From contig NC_084665.1 of assembly GCF_028389875.1 (NCBI RefSeq), forward strand, positions 3,100,001-3,164,000: DNA of 64,000 bases, in the 5' to 3' direction. Shown piece by piece: positions 14,095-38,360 of this stretch. Below the pieces are notes generated by a model. The model had not been told where the DNA came from. It did no database searches and worked only from the letters and a program-made list of their open reading frames with translations. This DNA comes from Rhea pennata (Eukaryota; Chordata; Aves; Rheiformes; Rheidae). The position numbers and the translations under genes were made by a program. Position 1 is the first letter of the stretch. The number at the start of each line of letters is the position of its first letter.

Positions 14095-14234
14095 CGGCCG
14101 CTGTAGAAGAGCAGCGCGGCCGCCAGGCGAAGCCGGGGCCCGGCCCCCCGCGCAGCGCGGCCGCCCCCGCCCCCGCCGACACACAGGTGCGAGCGACGGT
14201 TGCGGTGCGGCCCCGGCAGCGCTACGCGGCCGCC

Positions 14235-15010
14235 ATGGGGGCGGCCGGGCTGCTGCTGCTGCCGCTGCTGCTGCTGCCGGGCGCCCTGCTCCCGCCCCCG
14301 CCCCGTGAGTACCCTGGCCGGGGGGCACGAGGCCGCGGTGCCCTTCGAGGCCGCGGGCGAGGGCAGCCGGGGGCCCCCTGACGGCCCGCTCCCTCCAGGC
14401 ATTGCAGCGGCAGGCCCCTTGGCCGCGCTGGCCCCGCCGCTGACCGCAGTGGCGAACGGGCCGCGGCGGCCGGCGGCGGCCGGCGCAAGGAGCGACCCGC
14501 CGCTGGGCTCCCGCCACGCTGCCCTCGCCTACGGGCCGTCCCGCGGCGCCGCCAGCGCCGTCTCCATCCTCCCTGCCGCCGACGAGGCCGCGCTCGCCTG
14601 CCACGTCGGGCCTGACCGGGCCACGCCAGCGCACAGCTCCGAGCCGCTGCGCCGCGCCGGTACGGCCCCGGCTCCGCCGCCCCCCGGGACGGCGGGGCCG
14701 GGGGGAAACGCCGCGGGAAGGGGGCCGCGGCGGGCCCGGCGCCCGGCCCCTCCGTGTGCCAGCTGCTCTCCACGCCCCGCAGGCGACGCCGCGGCGGAGC
14801 CGTGCCCGGCAGGCCCCGCCGGTGAGTCGGCGTCCGCGGTGGCGGGGAGGAGGGGGGCTGTGAGGCCGCCCGGCCCGCGCTGAGGCTCCGTCCGCCGCAG
14901 GCGCGCGGGCCCGCGCCGCCGCCGCCCTGCTCGCGGCCGCGCGGCTGCTGCTGCTGAAGGTGCTGCTGCTCGACGCCCTGCTCACCGCCGCGCTCCTCGC
15001 CGCGCCCTGA
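14235..15010 (+). CDS. PTCRA: Pre-T-cell receptor alpha chain (pTalpha), short tail-less form
   Basis: Single-pass membrane protein that pairs with TCR-beta in developing thymocytes. Exons 14235-14304, 14399-14659, 14783-14821 and 14901-15010 are all joined in phase 1 as in Ig-family genes and encode 159 residues. Residues 1-23 are a signal peptide. The Ig-like exon keeps LAPP (34-37), AYGPS (67-71) and ACHVGP (90-95), matching human LAPP, TYGPS and VCHTGP. The small third exon carries the connecting-peptide cysteine (EPCPAG, C118). Exon 4 gives the membrane segment with R138, K143 and D148, the same spacing as human RLLLFKLLLFD. The gene sits just 5' of CNPY3 and GNMT, as in human. Oddities: the first Ig cysteine is aligned with Gly52, the usual tryptophan region is deleted, there is no N-x-S/T site, and the stop comes 11 residues after D148, so the proline-rich tail is absent. 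The start at 14235 has a strong Kozak context (GCCGCCATGG). Confidence 0.85.
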
Positions 15011-15299
15011 GGCCCGAGGGCGAGGGCGGGCCCGGAGCCCGCAGGAGGCCCCGAAGGTATTGGTGGTGGTGGTGGGGGGGGGACACGAGGAAGGGCCCCC
15101 ACGCGTTGGGGGAGGGGCCCCAATCTGCTCGAGGGACAGGGGTCGCCCCCACATTTTGGGGGTGGTGTGAGGGGGGCAGGGAGGGCCCCGAGCTGCTGCG
15201 GGGGGGGTGGGGCGGGTGGACCCCGGTCCGTGCGGGGAGGAGGGGGAGGGGACGTGCCCCTCTCGCCGCGAAGCCACGTGGGCCGCGCGCGCGCCCTGG
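15011..15299 (+). other. PTCRA 3' flank, G-rich
   Basis: This short G-rich spacer lies between the PTCRA stop and the CNPY3 promoter. It contains a (GGT)n stretch near 15,058 and long G runs. No canonical polyadenylation signal lies between PTCRA and CNPY3, so the 3' end of PTCRA is not visible. Confidence 0.5.
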
Positions 15300-15480
15300 G
15301 AGCGATTGGGCGGTAGCGGCGCGCGCGGGGGCGCTTGGAGCGGCCGTATTGGCTGGCGGCGGGCGGGGAGGGAGTGGCGCGCGCGGCGTTCCGATTGGCC
15401 GGCGCGGCCCGGTTGCCACGGTTACCCGGCGGGTCGGGCCGCTCCCGGAAGTACGGCCCCGGAAGCGGAGCTATGGCGGC
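15300..15480 (+). promoter_or_regulatory. CNPY3 promoter: three ATTGG boxes, X-box-like site, two ETS sites, YY1-like start
   Basis: Inverted CCAAT boxes (ATTGG) lie at 15305-15309, 15348-15352 and 15394-15398, spaced 43 and 46 bp apart. An RFX X-box-like palindrome (GTTGCC then GGTTAC) is at about 15411-15426, one base off consensus in its right half. ETS cores CCGGAAG are at 15445 and 15459. The ATG itself is in a YY1-like context (TATGGCGGC). This is a typical TATA-less housekeeping promoter in a CpG island. Site names are inferred from motif shape alone. Confidence 0.6.
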
Positions 15481-18400
15481 GGCGGCGGTGCTGGCGGCGG
15501 CGACGGCAGCGGCGCTGCTCGGCGCGGGCAGCGGCGACGACGCGGACTGGGTTCGGCTGCCCAGCAAGTGCGAGGGTGAGCGGGGCCGGGGCGGGGGTGC
15601 GGGCCGGCGTCTGGGGTGCACCCTCCCCCCCAGCCCCGACGGCGCTGCGGGGGCGGCTGCGGAGCCGTCGCGCCTGCCATGTTCCGCCTGGCCCGGCTGG
15701 AGACGCTTGCCCTCCCAGCAGGCTGGTACGGGGCAGGCGCGAAGGTGCCCTGCGGCAGCCGCTGCGCCTGCCCACGCCCCAGCCCCGACGGCCTCCGCTG
15801 GGCGGGGGGAGCTAAGGCTGTGCCAGCCGTCAGCGCTGCTCCTAGCTCTCCTTTGCCGCCTGACAGCCTGCGGCTGGGACTGGTGGTGTCCTCTGCCCGC
15901 AGCGGTGCTTCCTCCCGTGATTCACCAGCTGCCCTGGCAGAGTGGATGGTTCAGGGTAGGTCGTGACAGACCTTCGCTGTCTGCTGTAGCTTCCTCTGGC
16001 TTTGTTGTGTTCTTGGACTCTTAGAGCACAGCTGTAGGCACACGCGAAGCTTTGCGGTTAAGAGAAAAGGAAGACAAGCAACTCTGGAGCTCTTGGCAAA
16101 GCTCTCGCTACTGGGGAAGAAGCTCTTTGATGGCTGAGCTGTGGCACCTGCACGACCTCAGCAAAGCATCGTGGTGAGCGTTGACTCTGTTGCTCCTCTT
16201 CCTGTCCAGGTTTGGGACCTGTATGAGCCAGCAGCAATAGCAGTGGGCAGTATCTAGATAACTGGACCAGGCAGAGAGCGCTCCTGGCAGACGCGGAGAC
16301 CACAGCAGCAGATGTTGCGCAGAAGGGAGGCCCATGAGGGGGCCGCGGGAAGGAGCGCTCAGCCCTCGGCATGGGCAATGCTCACAGGCAGATCTGTGTG
16401 CCGCAGCGCTGGAGCAACCGCCTCACTGCTGTCCTGCCTGCAGCACCTCTGCCTCCGTCCACGCGCCTGGGAGAACAAGCTTGTCGCTGTTGGCTGGAGG
16501 CGCTGCGCTGAAGAAGAAGGCAGACTGTGGGAACAAGAGCATGCGGCGGGGGATGAGGCCTTCCGGAGCCTCCCAGGACCCTGGCCTCTCAGGGGAGGAG
16601 GGGCCACTGAGCACCCAGCTTCCATATCCCCACCCCTAAACTTGTAAAGCCCAGAGATGCTTCTCTCTTCTGTCAGTTTCTACGACTCTGTTGGACTGTT
16701 TATTACAGAGGAAATAAAGCTTTTTTTCTTTTTCTTTCTTTTTTAAAGGAAAATACAAACTGTTACAAAGTTAGTGGTGCTGCAGCGCTGCATGTAGTGC
16801 CTGGCCTGGCGCTGCTGGGGCTGACAGGCCCATATACGTCAATGCGATCTGCAGCCGCTGCCTTGTCTTGCAGCCCTGCCCGCTGGCCCTGCGAGCCGCT
16901 CTGATCCCCGATGCGGGCTGCATGCATGCTCCCCTGGGGCAGGGCACGCTGCCCTCGGTCCCTGCATCTCCACCTGCCCTGGCAGCTGGGGGAGCTGCCA
17001 TGGGGCGCGATGTATTGGTGTAGAGAGCACAGCGAGCGAGTCTCTGTGAGGCTGGCACTGCGGAAAGGCTCCTCCTCTGCTGGGACGAAGGGATAAGGCC
17101 CTTCGTGGCCGGGAAGGGGAGCTGTCTAGGGGTGTCTGCAGGTGAAACTATGAGGAGCTGCGGTCTTCCTTCCCTGCCACACATAGCAGCTGGCTGTTTG
17201 GGTGGGTGTGTATAGAAGCATTGATTCAGGCCTTCCTGCTTCACGGGATCTCTCCCTGGAATTGTTGGAGGTGTTCCTGCTTGATTCTTTCTCCTTACAG
17301 TAGCAAAGGTGTCTCTTTTTTGCAGGTGGCAGCTCTAGTGACTCCTGCTGCTCGCTTCTAAAGTGGTTCTGTTCCCCGGGAGCTGCATCGCACGGGCTCT
17401 CTGCCCGTGAGCGGTAAAACCTGCTGACCCACCCGTGCCTTCTGTCCTGCAGTGTGCAAGTATGTGGCGCTGGAGCTGAAATCCGCCTTTGAGGAGACTG
17501 GCAAGACGAAGGAAGTGATCGACACGAAGTATGGCTTCCTGGATGGGAAGGGCTCAGCTGTCAAGTACACGCAATCGTAAGTGCCTTGGCTGTGGGACAG
17601 CGAAAGGGAAGGTCACCGCCCCTGCACGTGGCCCCTGGAGCGGGGAGCATCCAGGATCAGCTGCACACCGCTTCCCTAAGCATCTGAGTGCCGGAATGCC
17701 CCAGCCCTGTCTGGTGGGCAGAGCTGCCTGAGGTGTTTCCTCCTGCTTGGGAGAGCCTGGGAGCGTCAGCGAGAGCTCCCCGGTCATGTGCTGCCTGCTC
17801 CGAGGCCTGCCATGGTGCTGCAGTTGTTCCTGCAGAGCAGCGCCGAGCCCTTTCCCTCCCGTTTTCTCTGTGCAGGGATATCCGGTTAATTGAGGTGACG
17901 GAGAACATCTGTAAGAGGCTTCTGGACTACAACCTGCACAAGGAAAGGAGCGGCAGTAACAGATTTGCAAAAGTGAGGGTTGTCCTGCAGTTACGTGCTT
18001 CCAAGGGTGTCCCTCAGCCCTGTCCCTGCGCTGTCAGGACGCTGAACCTTGGGTCCGTGTTTCTTCCCCTCATCTGTGTCCCCTGAAAGCAGCATGGTGG
18101 CTCTGAGATCTGTTTGAGGAGTGATGGAGCAGGCCCAAATCCTCACTCGCTCAGGATCCTCAAGGGGAGGCCGTGTTGCCTGGCCTGTGTTTTCGAGCTT
18201 TGTGATCAGGGGATCAGTGTGGAGAGCGACTCGCTGCCAGTTAAACTCTGTCCTGATGACACGGATAGCGTGGGGCCCCTGACCGCAGCTGTCCTGTGCG
18301 GGTTCGAGTCCCTGGGCAGCGTTGGGTGGCCCCATTCTGGGAGAGAAGAGCAGGAGCTGGGTGGGGGGCAGGGTGTTGCTTCATGGGGGCTGCTCTTCTT

Positions 18401-19131
18401 TCCCAGGGCATGTCGGAGACGTTTGAAACTCTGCACAACCTGGTGCACAAGGGTGTCAAAGTGGTGATGGACATCCCTTACGAGCTGTGGAACGAGACCT
18501 CCGCGGAGGTGGCCGACCTCAAAAAGCAGGTACCGTTCCCAGGGCAGTTGGCCTTTGATGGGTGGCATGGGCTCGCAGGCCCGAGCAGGGGCCGCTAGCC
18601 TGGGGTTTGGGGGAGGATCTGAGCTGCATCCCGGGGATCGGGCGCTGGGGCACGGCCTGCTGCCCTGGCCCTGCTTGCCTGGAGCTGGGCTCTCCTTTCT
18701 CCACCAGTGCGATGTGCTGGTGGAGGAGTATGAAGATGTGATAGAGGACTGGTACAGGCACCACCAGCAGGAAGACCTCTCCCAGTTTCTCTGCGCTGAC
18801 CGTGTGCTAAAAGGGAAGGATGCGAGTAAGTGTCACCAGGGGCTGTGCATGCTTACGGGCGAGGGCGGGGGGAGCCCGGCCTCTCCCTCAGGGCCCCCCA
18901 CCTCTGCCCGTGTCTTCCCCAGGCTGCTTGGCAGAGAAGTGGACCGGCAAGAAGGGTGACCTGGCGAGTGTGGGGGAGAAACAGAACAAGAAAAAGAGCG
19001 GGAAGAAGAAGAAAGCCGGGAAGGAGCGGAGCGAGGGAGCCGGCAGCCTCCCAAGTGCTGAGGAGACACCAGAGGAGAGCGGGATCCAGGAGGAGGCTCC
19101 CCTCGCTCACAGCCCCGCGGACGAGCTGTGA
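15473..19131 (+). CDS. CNPY3: Canopy FGF signalling regulator 3 (PRAT4A), TLR co-chaperone
   Basis: ER luminal co-chaperone that works with gp96 (HSP90B1) in folding and surface delivery of Toll-like receptors. Exons 15473-15575, 17453-17576, 17876-17972, 18407-18529, 18708-18825 and 18923-19131 give 257 residues; phases sum exactly. A short Ala-rich signal peptide (about 1-21) precedes [12 protein letters not shown]. The saposin-like domain has the six expected cysteines: the CEVC pair at 33 and 36, then ENIC, KKQC, QFLC and [26 protein letters not shown] is nearly identical to human. The C-terminus is a Lys-rich then Glu-rich low-complexity tail ending in ADEL, a KDEL-like retrieval signal (human ends PPDEL). 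Intron 1 is 1.9 kb. The gene lies 462 bp after PTCRA and 830 bp before GNMT, as in the conserved block on human 6p21. Confidence 0.97.
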
Positions 19132-19413
19132 GCGCTCCTTGCGCGCACCGGAGGAGAAGGGCCTGGATGCAACTGGAGGCGCAGCCGGGTCCGCGAGGGA
19201 TGGTGCTGCTGGCTGGCTGCGCTGTGACTGCCCCGGGGGGGCCCGGGCTGGGGCCCCTCACGCCGTGGGTGCTGCCCGGTGGAGGAGCAGCAGGACCTGG
19301 TTCCTGTCCTGCTCGTGGGGGGGGGCGGGTGAGGACCCTCGCTGCACCCCCCCCCCCGCCTTCCCTTCCTCCCCCTTCTGCTCCTCTTCCCCGCACCCGC
19401 TGCAAGGACTGTA

Positions 19414-19419
19414 AATAAA
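19414..19419 (+). terminator. Polyadenylation signal of CNPY3
   Basis: AATAAA 283 bp after the CNPY3 stop codon, followed by a G-rich downstream region. It is the only canonical signal between CNPY3 and GNMT. Confidence 0.75.
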
Positions 19420-19499
19420 GACATCTTGGCGCGGGGGGGGCGGCGACGGCTCCCCGCGCCCCCGGGGCAGGAGGGGCCCGTGCGCCTTGCTTTGGGCCG

Positions 19500-19885
19500 C
19501 GGACCGAGGGGGCGGGGGGGGGCGCGGCGGAAGGTGGAGGGGGCGGAGCTTGGAGGAGGGGCGGGGCGCGGGGAGGTGGAGGGGCAGAGGAGGAGGGGGC
19601 GGGGCTCGGGGTGGGGCGGAGGGGCGGAGAGGTGGAGGAGGGGAGGGGCTCGGAGGAGGGGCGGGGCGCGGAGGAGGTGGAGGCGGTGGAGGGGCGGGGC
19701 TTGGAGGAGGGGGCGGGGCTCAGGGAGGTGGAGGGGGCGAGGGCGGAGGGGCGGGGCGCGTGGAGGCAGAGAGGGCAGAGGGGCGTGGGCGGGGCAGAGG
19801 AGGAGGAGGGGCGGGGCTCGGATGAGGGAGGCGGGGCTCAGGGAGGTGGAGGGGCGGGGCGCGGGTGAGGGGGCGGGGCGCGGGG
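19500..19885. repeat. GC-box minisatellite upstream of GNMT
   Basis: Irregular tandem array of GGGGCGGGGC cores joined by GGAGGAGG- or GGAGGTGGAG-type linkers, with about twelve cores between about 19,558 and 19,880. Each core is a textbook Sp1/KLF site. The array ends about 80 bp before the GNMT ATG and so forms the proximal promoter. Confidence 0.85.
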
Positions 19886-19961
19886 GTGTGCGCTGCGCGG
19901 CGGCGGGGATTGGCGCCGGGGCGAGAGCAGCAGCAGCGGCGGCGGCGGCAGCGGCAGCAGC

Positions 19962-21495
19962 ATGGTGGACAGCGTGTACCGGACGCGGTCGCTGGGGGTG
20001 GCGGCTGAGGGGCTGCCGGATCAGTACGCGGACGGGCGGGCGGCGCGCGTGTGGCAGCTCTACATCGGCGACAGGCGGAGCCGCACGGCCGAGTACCGCA
20101 GCTGGCTGGTGGCGCTGCTCCGCCAGCACCGCTGCCGTTCCGTGCTCGACGTGGCCTGCGGCACCGGGTGAGGCGGCGGCGGCGCACCGGGGCTGCCCCC
20201 GGCCTCGGCCCGGCCCGGGGCGGCACCGCCCGGCCCGTCTCACGGCGCTCTCCCCAGGGTGGACTCGGTCATGCTGCTGGAGGAGGGCTTCCTGGTGACC
20301 AGCGTGGACGCCAGCGACAAGATGCTCAAGTACGCGCTGAAGGAGCGCTGGGAGCGGCGCAAGGAGGAGCCCTTCGACCGATGGGGTGCGGGGGGGGGGG
20401 TCGGCGGCCGGGGTGGGGGGGGCACCCGAGCACCCACCGGGGGTCGGGGGGAGAGGAGGGTGCCGCTCTCACCCACCCTCCCGCACCGCAGTCATCGAGG
20501 AGGCCAACTGGCTGACGCTGGAGAAGGACCTGGAGAAGCCTGGAGACGGCTTCGACGCTGTCATCTGCCTGGGAAACTCCTTCGCCCACCTGCCCGACTT
20601 CAAAGGTGGGCTGGGCCCTGGGGGGGGGGCATGCACAAGTTGGGTCACAAGTGGTGAAGCTGGAGTGGTGCATGGCTGGTCCTGGGGCCACTGCTTGCAG
20701 GTTGTTTTGTTTTTTTTTTTTTTGGGGGGGGGGGAGTGGTGGTCTGGGGACACCACACTTTCCTCCCCCAGGGGACCAGAGCGACCACAAGCTGGCCCTG
20801 AGGAACATCGCCAGCATGGTGCGGCCTGGCGGCGTCCTAGTGATCGACCACCGCAACTATGACCACATCCTGGCCACGGGCTGTGCGCCAACAGGCAAGA
20901 ACATCTACTACAAGGTAGGTGGCCAGCGGGAGGTGGATCTTGCCCCACTTTAGTCCAGCTCCTTTCCCAGTCCCCTGGCATGTGGGGTGGGTTTTTTTTT
21001 TTGGGGGGGGGGGAGGGGGGAATGTTGCATTCCCACAGGACCCAAATGGCCTCCTGCGGTTCCCCAGAGTGACTTGACCAAGGACATCACCACATCGGTG
21101 CTGCTGGTGAACAACAAGGCTCACATGGTGACCCTGGACTACACCGTGCAGGTCCCTGCCACCGAGGCCGGGGCGTCCCCAGAGCTGAGGTGAGCAGGTG
21201 CCGGTGGCCAGTGACACTCTCCCCCCCAAAAAAAACACCAGGGGGAGGTTTTTACTTGGGGGGGGGGAGGGGGGCTGGGGCCCGGCCACTGGCCCCCAGC
21301 CTCACCCGGGTGCCTCCTTGCAGCAAGTTTCGGCTCTCATACTACCCCCACCAGCTGGAGACCTTCTCGGCCCTGCTGAAAGGTGCCTTCCAGGGGAAGT
21401 GCCAGCACAGCGTCCTGGGCGACTTCCAGCCCTACACGCCGGGGCAGGCCCACATCCCCTGCTACTTCATCCACGTCGTGAAGAAGACGCCTTGA
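19962..21495 (+). CDS. GNMT: Glycine N-methyltransferase
   Basis: Cytosolic homotetrameric enzyme that transfers a methyl group from S-adenosylmethionine to glycine, giving sarcosine, and so sets the SAM/SAH ratio; abundant in liver. Exons 19962-20167, 20258-20385, 20492-20605, 20772-20914, 21068-21189 and 21324-21495 give 294 residues (human 295). The N-terminus [17 protein letters not shown] is identical to human and forms the subunit-crossing arm. SAM motif I is DVACGTGVDS (about 62-71), followed by the [17 protein letters not shown] block. [27 protein letters not shown] with the glycine-binding Arg, and GKNIYYKSDLTKD are all intact. The end is [11 protein letters not shown]. All introns are under 170 bp, and at least two carry T-run/G-run tracts. 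The promoter is the GC-box array just upstream. Confidence 0.98.
20709..21275 (+). repeat. T-run followed by G-run tracts in successive GNMT introns
   Basis: Intron 3 carries about 14 T then 11 G (20,710-20,734). Intron 4 carries about 11 T then 11 G (20,992-21,013). Intron 5 has a shorter version with TTTTTACTT then nine G near 21,250-21,265. They differ in flanks, so they are not obviously copies of one insertion. Confidence 0.7.
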
Positions 21496-22499
21496 GGGGA
21501 GCCGGGGGGGGGATGTGTGGAGAGCTCAGCGCTGGGGCGGGGGGGGGGCATCACGGGTGTCCCCCCCACCCCGGGAGCCCCTTTTCTCGTTAATTAAGAG
21601 CACACGTGTGAGCCCCCCTCAGCCCGTGGTCCGTGTGTCCGTGTGCGCGCAGGGTTGGGGGGCGGCAGCGGACAGAGGAGCCCAGGGCACAGCGATGCTG
21701 GAGGTTGGGGGGGGGGCAGGCCCGTGGGGAGCCCCACAGCCGTATGGGCACAGAGCCAGCCCACTGCCCCCCCCCCACATCACCACCACCACCCTGTGCT
21801 GTTTGGGGGGTGGGAAACGGGCCGGTGCAGTTTTCAGGCGCCCTTCGAGGCCCAAGCGTGGCGGTGGCTGCACACCGAGCCGAGCCCACTGCAGCGGGAC
21901 GCCAGCAGACGGCCGTCTCCCAGCCCAAGTGCCATCCCGTCCCTTTCTGGAGGGCAGGAATCAGGGTGTCCAGCACCCCGCGGACCCGCTTGCCCCCGGC
22001 CGTATGGGTGCTCCCAGGGCACGGAGGCTTCTCGCCGCCCCGGAGCGAGGTGACAGCCAAGCGCCGCAGATGCAGACGCGGACACGGGCGGCTCCGTCTG
22101 AACACGCTTGGATGGCGGAGCCGGCCCTTCAGCCTGTAACCGCCTGCAGCTCCGGCAGAGCGGCCCTCCGCCGAGGAGCACGCCGAGGACTTGGTCCTTA
22201 ATGCCCCCCCCGCGCTGTGGCTGCGGTTCTTAGGGGCCGGTCACACCGGCGCAAAACCTCACAGCGCAGCAAAACGCGATGGGGCTGGGGCTTCACCCCA
22301 GGCTGCCCACAAGCCCTGCAAGCAGAGGCAGAGGCTCGCACGCCACTCAAACAGGGGCCCTGCTTCGGCTTCCTCAGCAAAGGCCAAGCAGCAGGGCGCA
22401 GGCGCCAGCGGCTGCCGGGAACCTGCAGCCGTTTTTCCAGAGCGAGGACTGAGGGGAGGGTGGATGAGGCCTTGGTGAGGTGGGTCCCTGGTCCAACTC
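21496..22499. other. GNMT 3' flank, GC-rich intergenic
   Basis: Begins with the GNMT 3' UTR. No canonical AATAAA was found. A TTAATTAAGAGCACACGTGTG stretch near 21,591 is the only A/T-rich spot close to the stop. The rest is GC-rich and unremarkable. GNMT and PEX6 converge on this interval. Confidence 0.5.
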
Positions 22500-22690
22500 A
22501 CACTCATTCCATGCCAGCTTAGATAAGGTCGAGTCCAGGCTGTTCCAGCCATGGGTTGTGTACTTCCAAGGCTGCAGCCCCCACAGCAGCTCTCAGCTAC
22601 TCTCACTACAACAATTTTTTTCTAAGAGGGAAATCGTCCCCCTTGCTTCTTGCCCTGTCACTGAGCACCGCCAGGAAGAATCAGTACCCT
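22500..22690 (-). mobile_element. CR1 LINE 3'-end fragment, old
   Basis: Read on the minus strand this resembles the 3' end of avian CR1 (region around the VTEHW codons and the preceding GTGACAGG). The forward strand shows the equivalents of CCAGGCTGTTCCAG, CTCTCACTACAACAATTTTTTTCTAA and CTTGCCCTGTCACT. It is strongly diverged, so the limits are approximate. Confidence 0.5.
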
Positions 22691-22994
22691 CCCAGCAGGT
22701 AGCTGTAGGCAGCAGTAACATTCTCCTTTACTTTCTCTTCTCCCAGCTCTCAAACCCTGCTCCCTCCTCATCCACCATCATGCTCTCATCCCTTTATCCC
22801 AACCATGGTGGCAGCCTTTGCTCCGGTCACAATCCTCAATTCCCCCACTCGCTGCAGGACACCGGTTTCTCTGCAAAACCCAGCCCTTTCCAGGGTTCAG
22901 ATAGCCCTTCCTGAGTCACCGACACCCGCAGTAAGCAGAGGGCCAAAGCTACACGCTGAGCATCTAGAGGCAAGAGCTGGAGTAGAAACCTGCA

Positions 22995-23000
22995 TTTATT
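22995..23000 (-). terminator. Polyadenylation signal of PEX6
   Basis: AATAAA on the minus strand (TTTATT forward), 465 bp beyond the PEX6 stop codon. It is the first canonical signal after the stop, so the PEX6 3' UTR probably ends near 22,975. Confidence 0.65.
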
Positions 23001-23464
23001 TAAGTCCCTGTGAAGCCCAGGCCAGCCACAGCAGCCTCACCCGCTGCCCCTCCGCACTCTGGCCAGCGCTCCCTCACTGAGGGCTGATGGCCAAACGTGG
23101 ACGGCCTCCAAAACCCTTCCTGCTGCCAAACTGGGTACAGTTTGGGCCTTGCTCTCCCAAAAATTCCCTGTCACCCAGAGATATTCCCACATTCCCTACA
23201 ACCATGAGACTCCCAGCTTCCCATCTGCTGGGAGGTCACCCTGGGAACCCACAAGGTGCTCCCCTGGATGTGAGGGAGTGATAGAGGAGCGGTCACCAGA
23301 CCGAGCACCATCGTAAGGCATGGCCCCTTGCTCATCTGGGTGCAAAAGAAAAGGGTCTAGGAGTGATGGGAGGAAAGCAGGAGGGTGACTGCTTCTGCCT
23401 CAGTTCCCTTGCGCCCTTTACCCTACCATCCCCTTCACTCTGCCACTCTTAGCTCCGCTGGGGG

Positions 23465-37946
<14,482 letters not shown>

Positions 37947-38360
37947 GTAGCCGCCCCCTGCCACCGCCGCGCTACCATCGAGGCGCCGCCGGCTAGAGCG
38001 GCCGCCGCGCGCAGGCGCGGCGCGACTCCCGCCCAACCATAGAGTGCTGGTGCGGAGCGGCCTCGCGCCGCCGGGAACCATAGAGAGGGTGGTGGGGGCG
38101 GGTGCCCCCGCCGGGGACATGTGGGGCCAGGAGCGGGGACAGCGGCTCCTCCCTGCCTCTCCTGCGGCCCCCGCGCAGGAGCAGCGCCAGAGCTGCCCCT
38201 TGCTTCCGGGCGGAGATCGCCTCGCCTCGCCTCCCCTCCCCTTCACAGCCCCGCGGCCCGTTAGGCCTCGCTGGCCGGGTGAGGAGCCGCCGGCGGCCCC
38301 CGCGCTGCCCCGGAGCGCAGCGAGCGGCAGCTCGCCCGCGCAGGCCGGGTGCTGGCGGAG

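Noticed and set aside
12846-14381. 511-codon open frame on the plus strand
   Set aside because: It is made of the GC-rich flank and the minisatellite (repeated YHW/VPLV units) and has no recognisable protein.
13789-15621. 610-codon open frame on the minus strand across PTCRA and the CNPY3 promoter
   Set aside because: Pro/Ala/Arg-rich shadow of a CpG island. No domain is visible, and it crosses the phase-consistent PTCRA exons on the other strand.
16713-16718. AATAAA in CNPY3 intron 1
   Set aside because: It lies inside a validated intron with no exon end before it and is followed by a T-rich tract only by chance. There is no evidence of a short transcript.
19107-20298. Long frames on both strands over the GC-box array upstream of GNMT
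   Set aside because: Low-complexity Gly/Arg or Pro/Arg translation of a tandem repeat.
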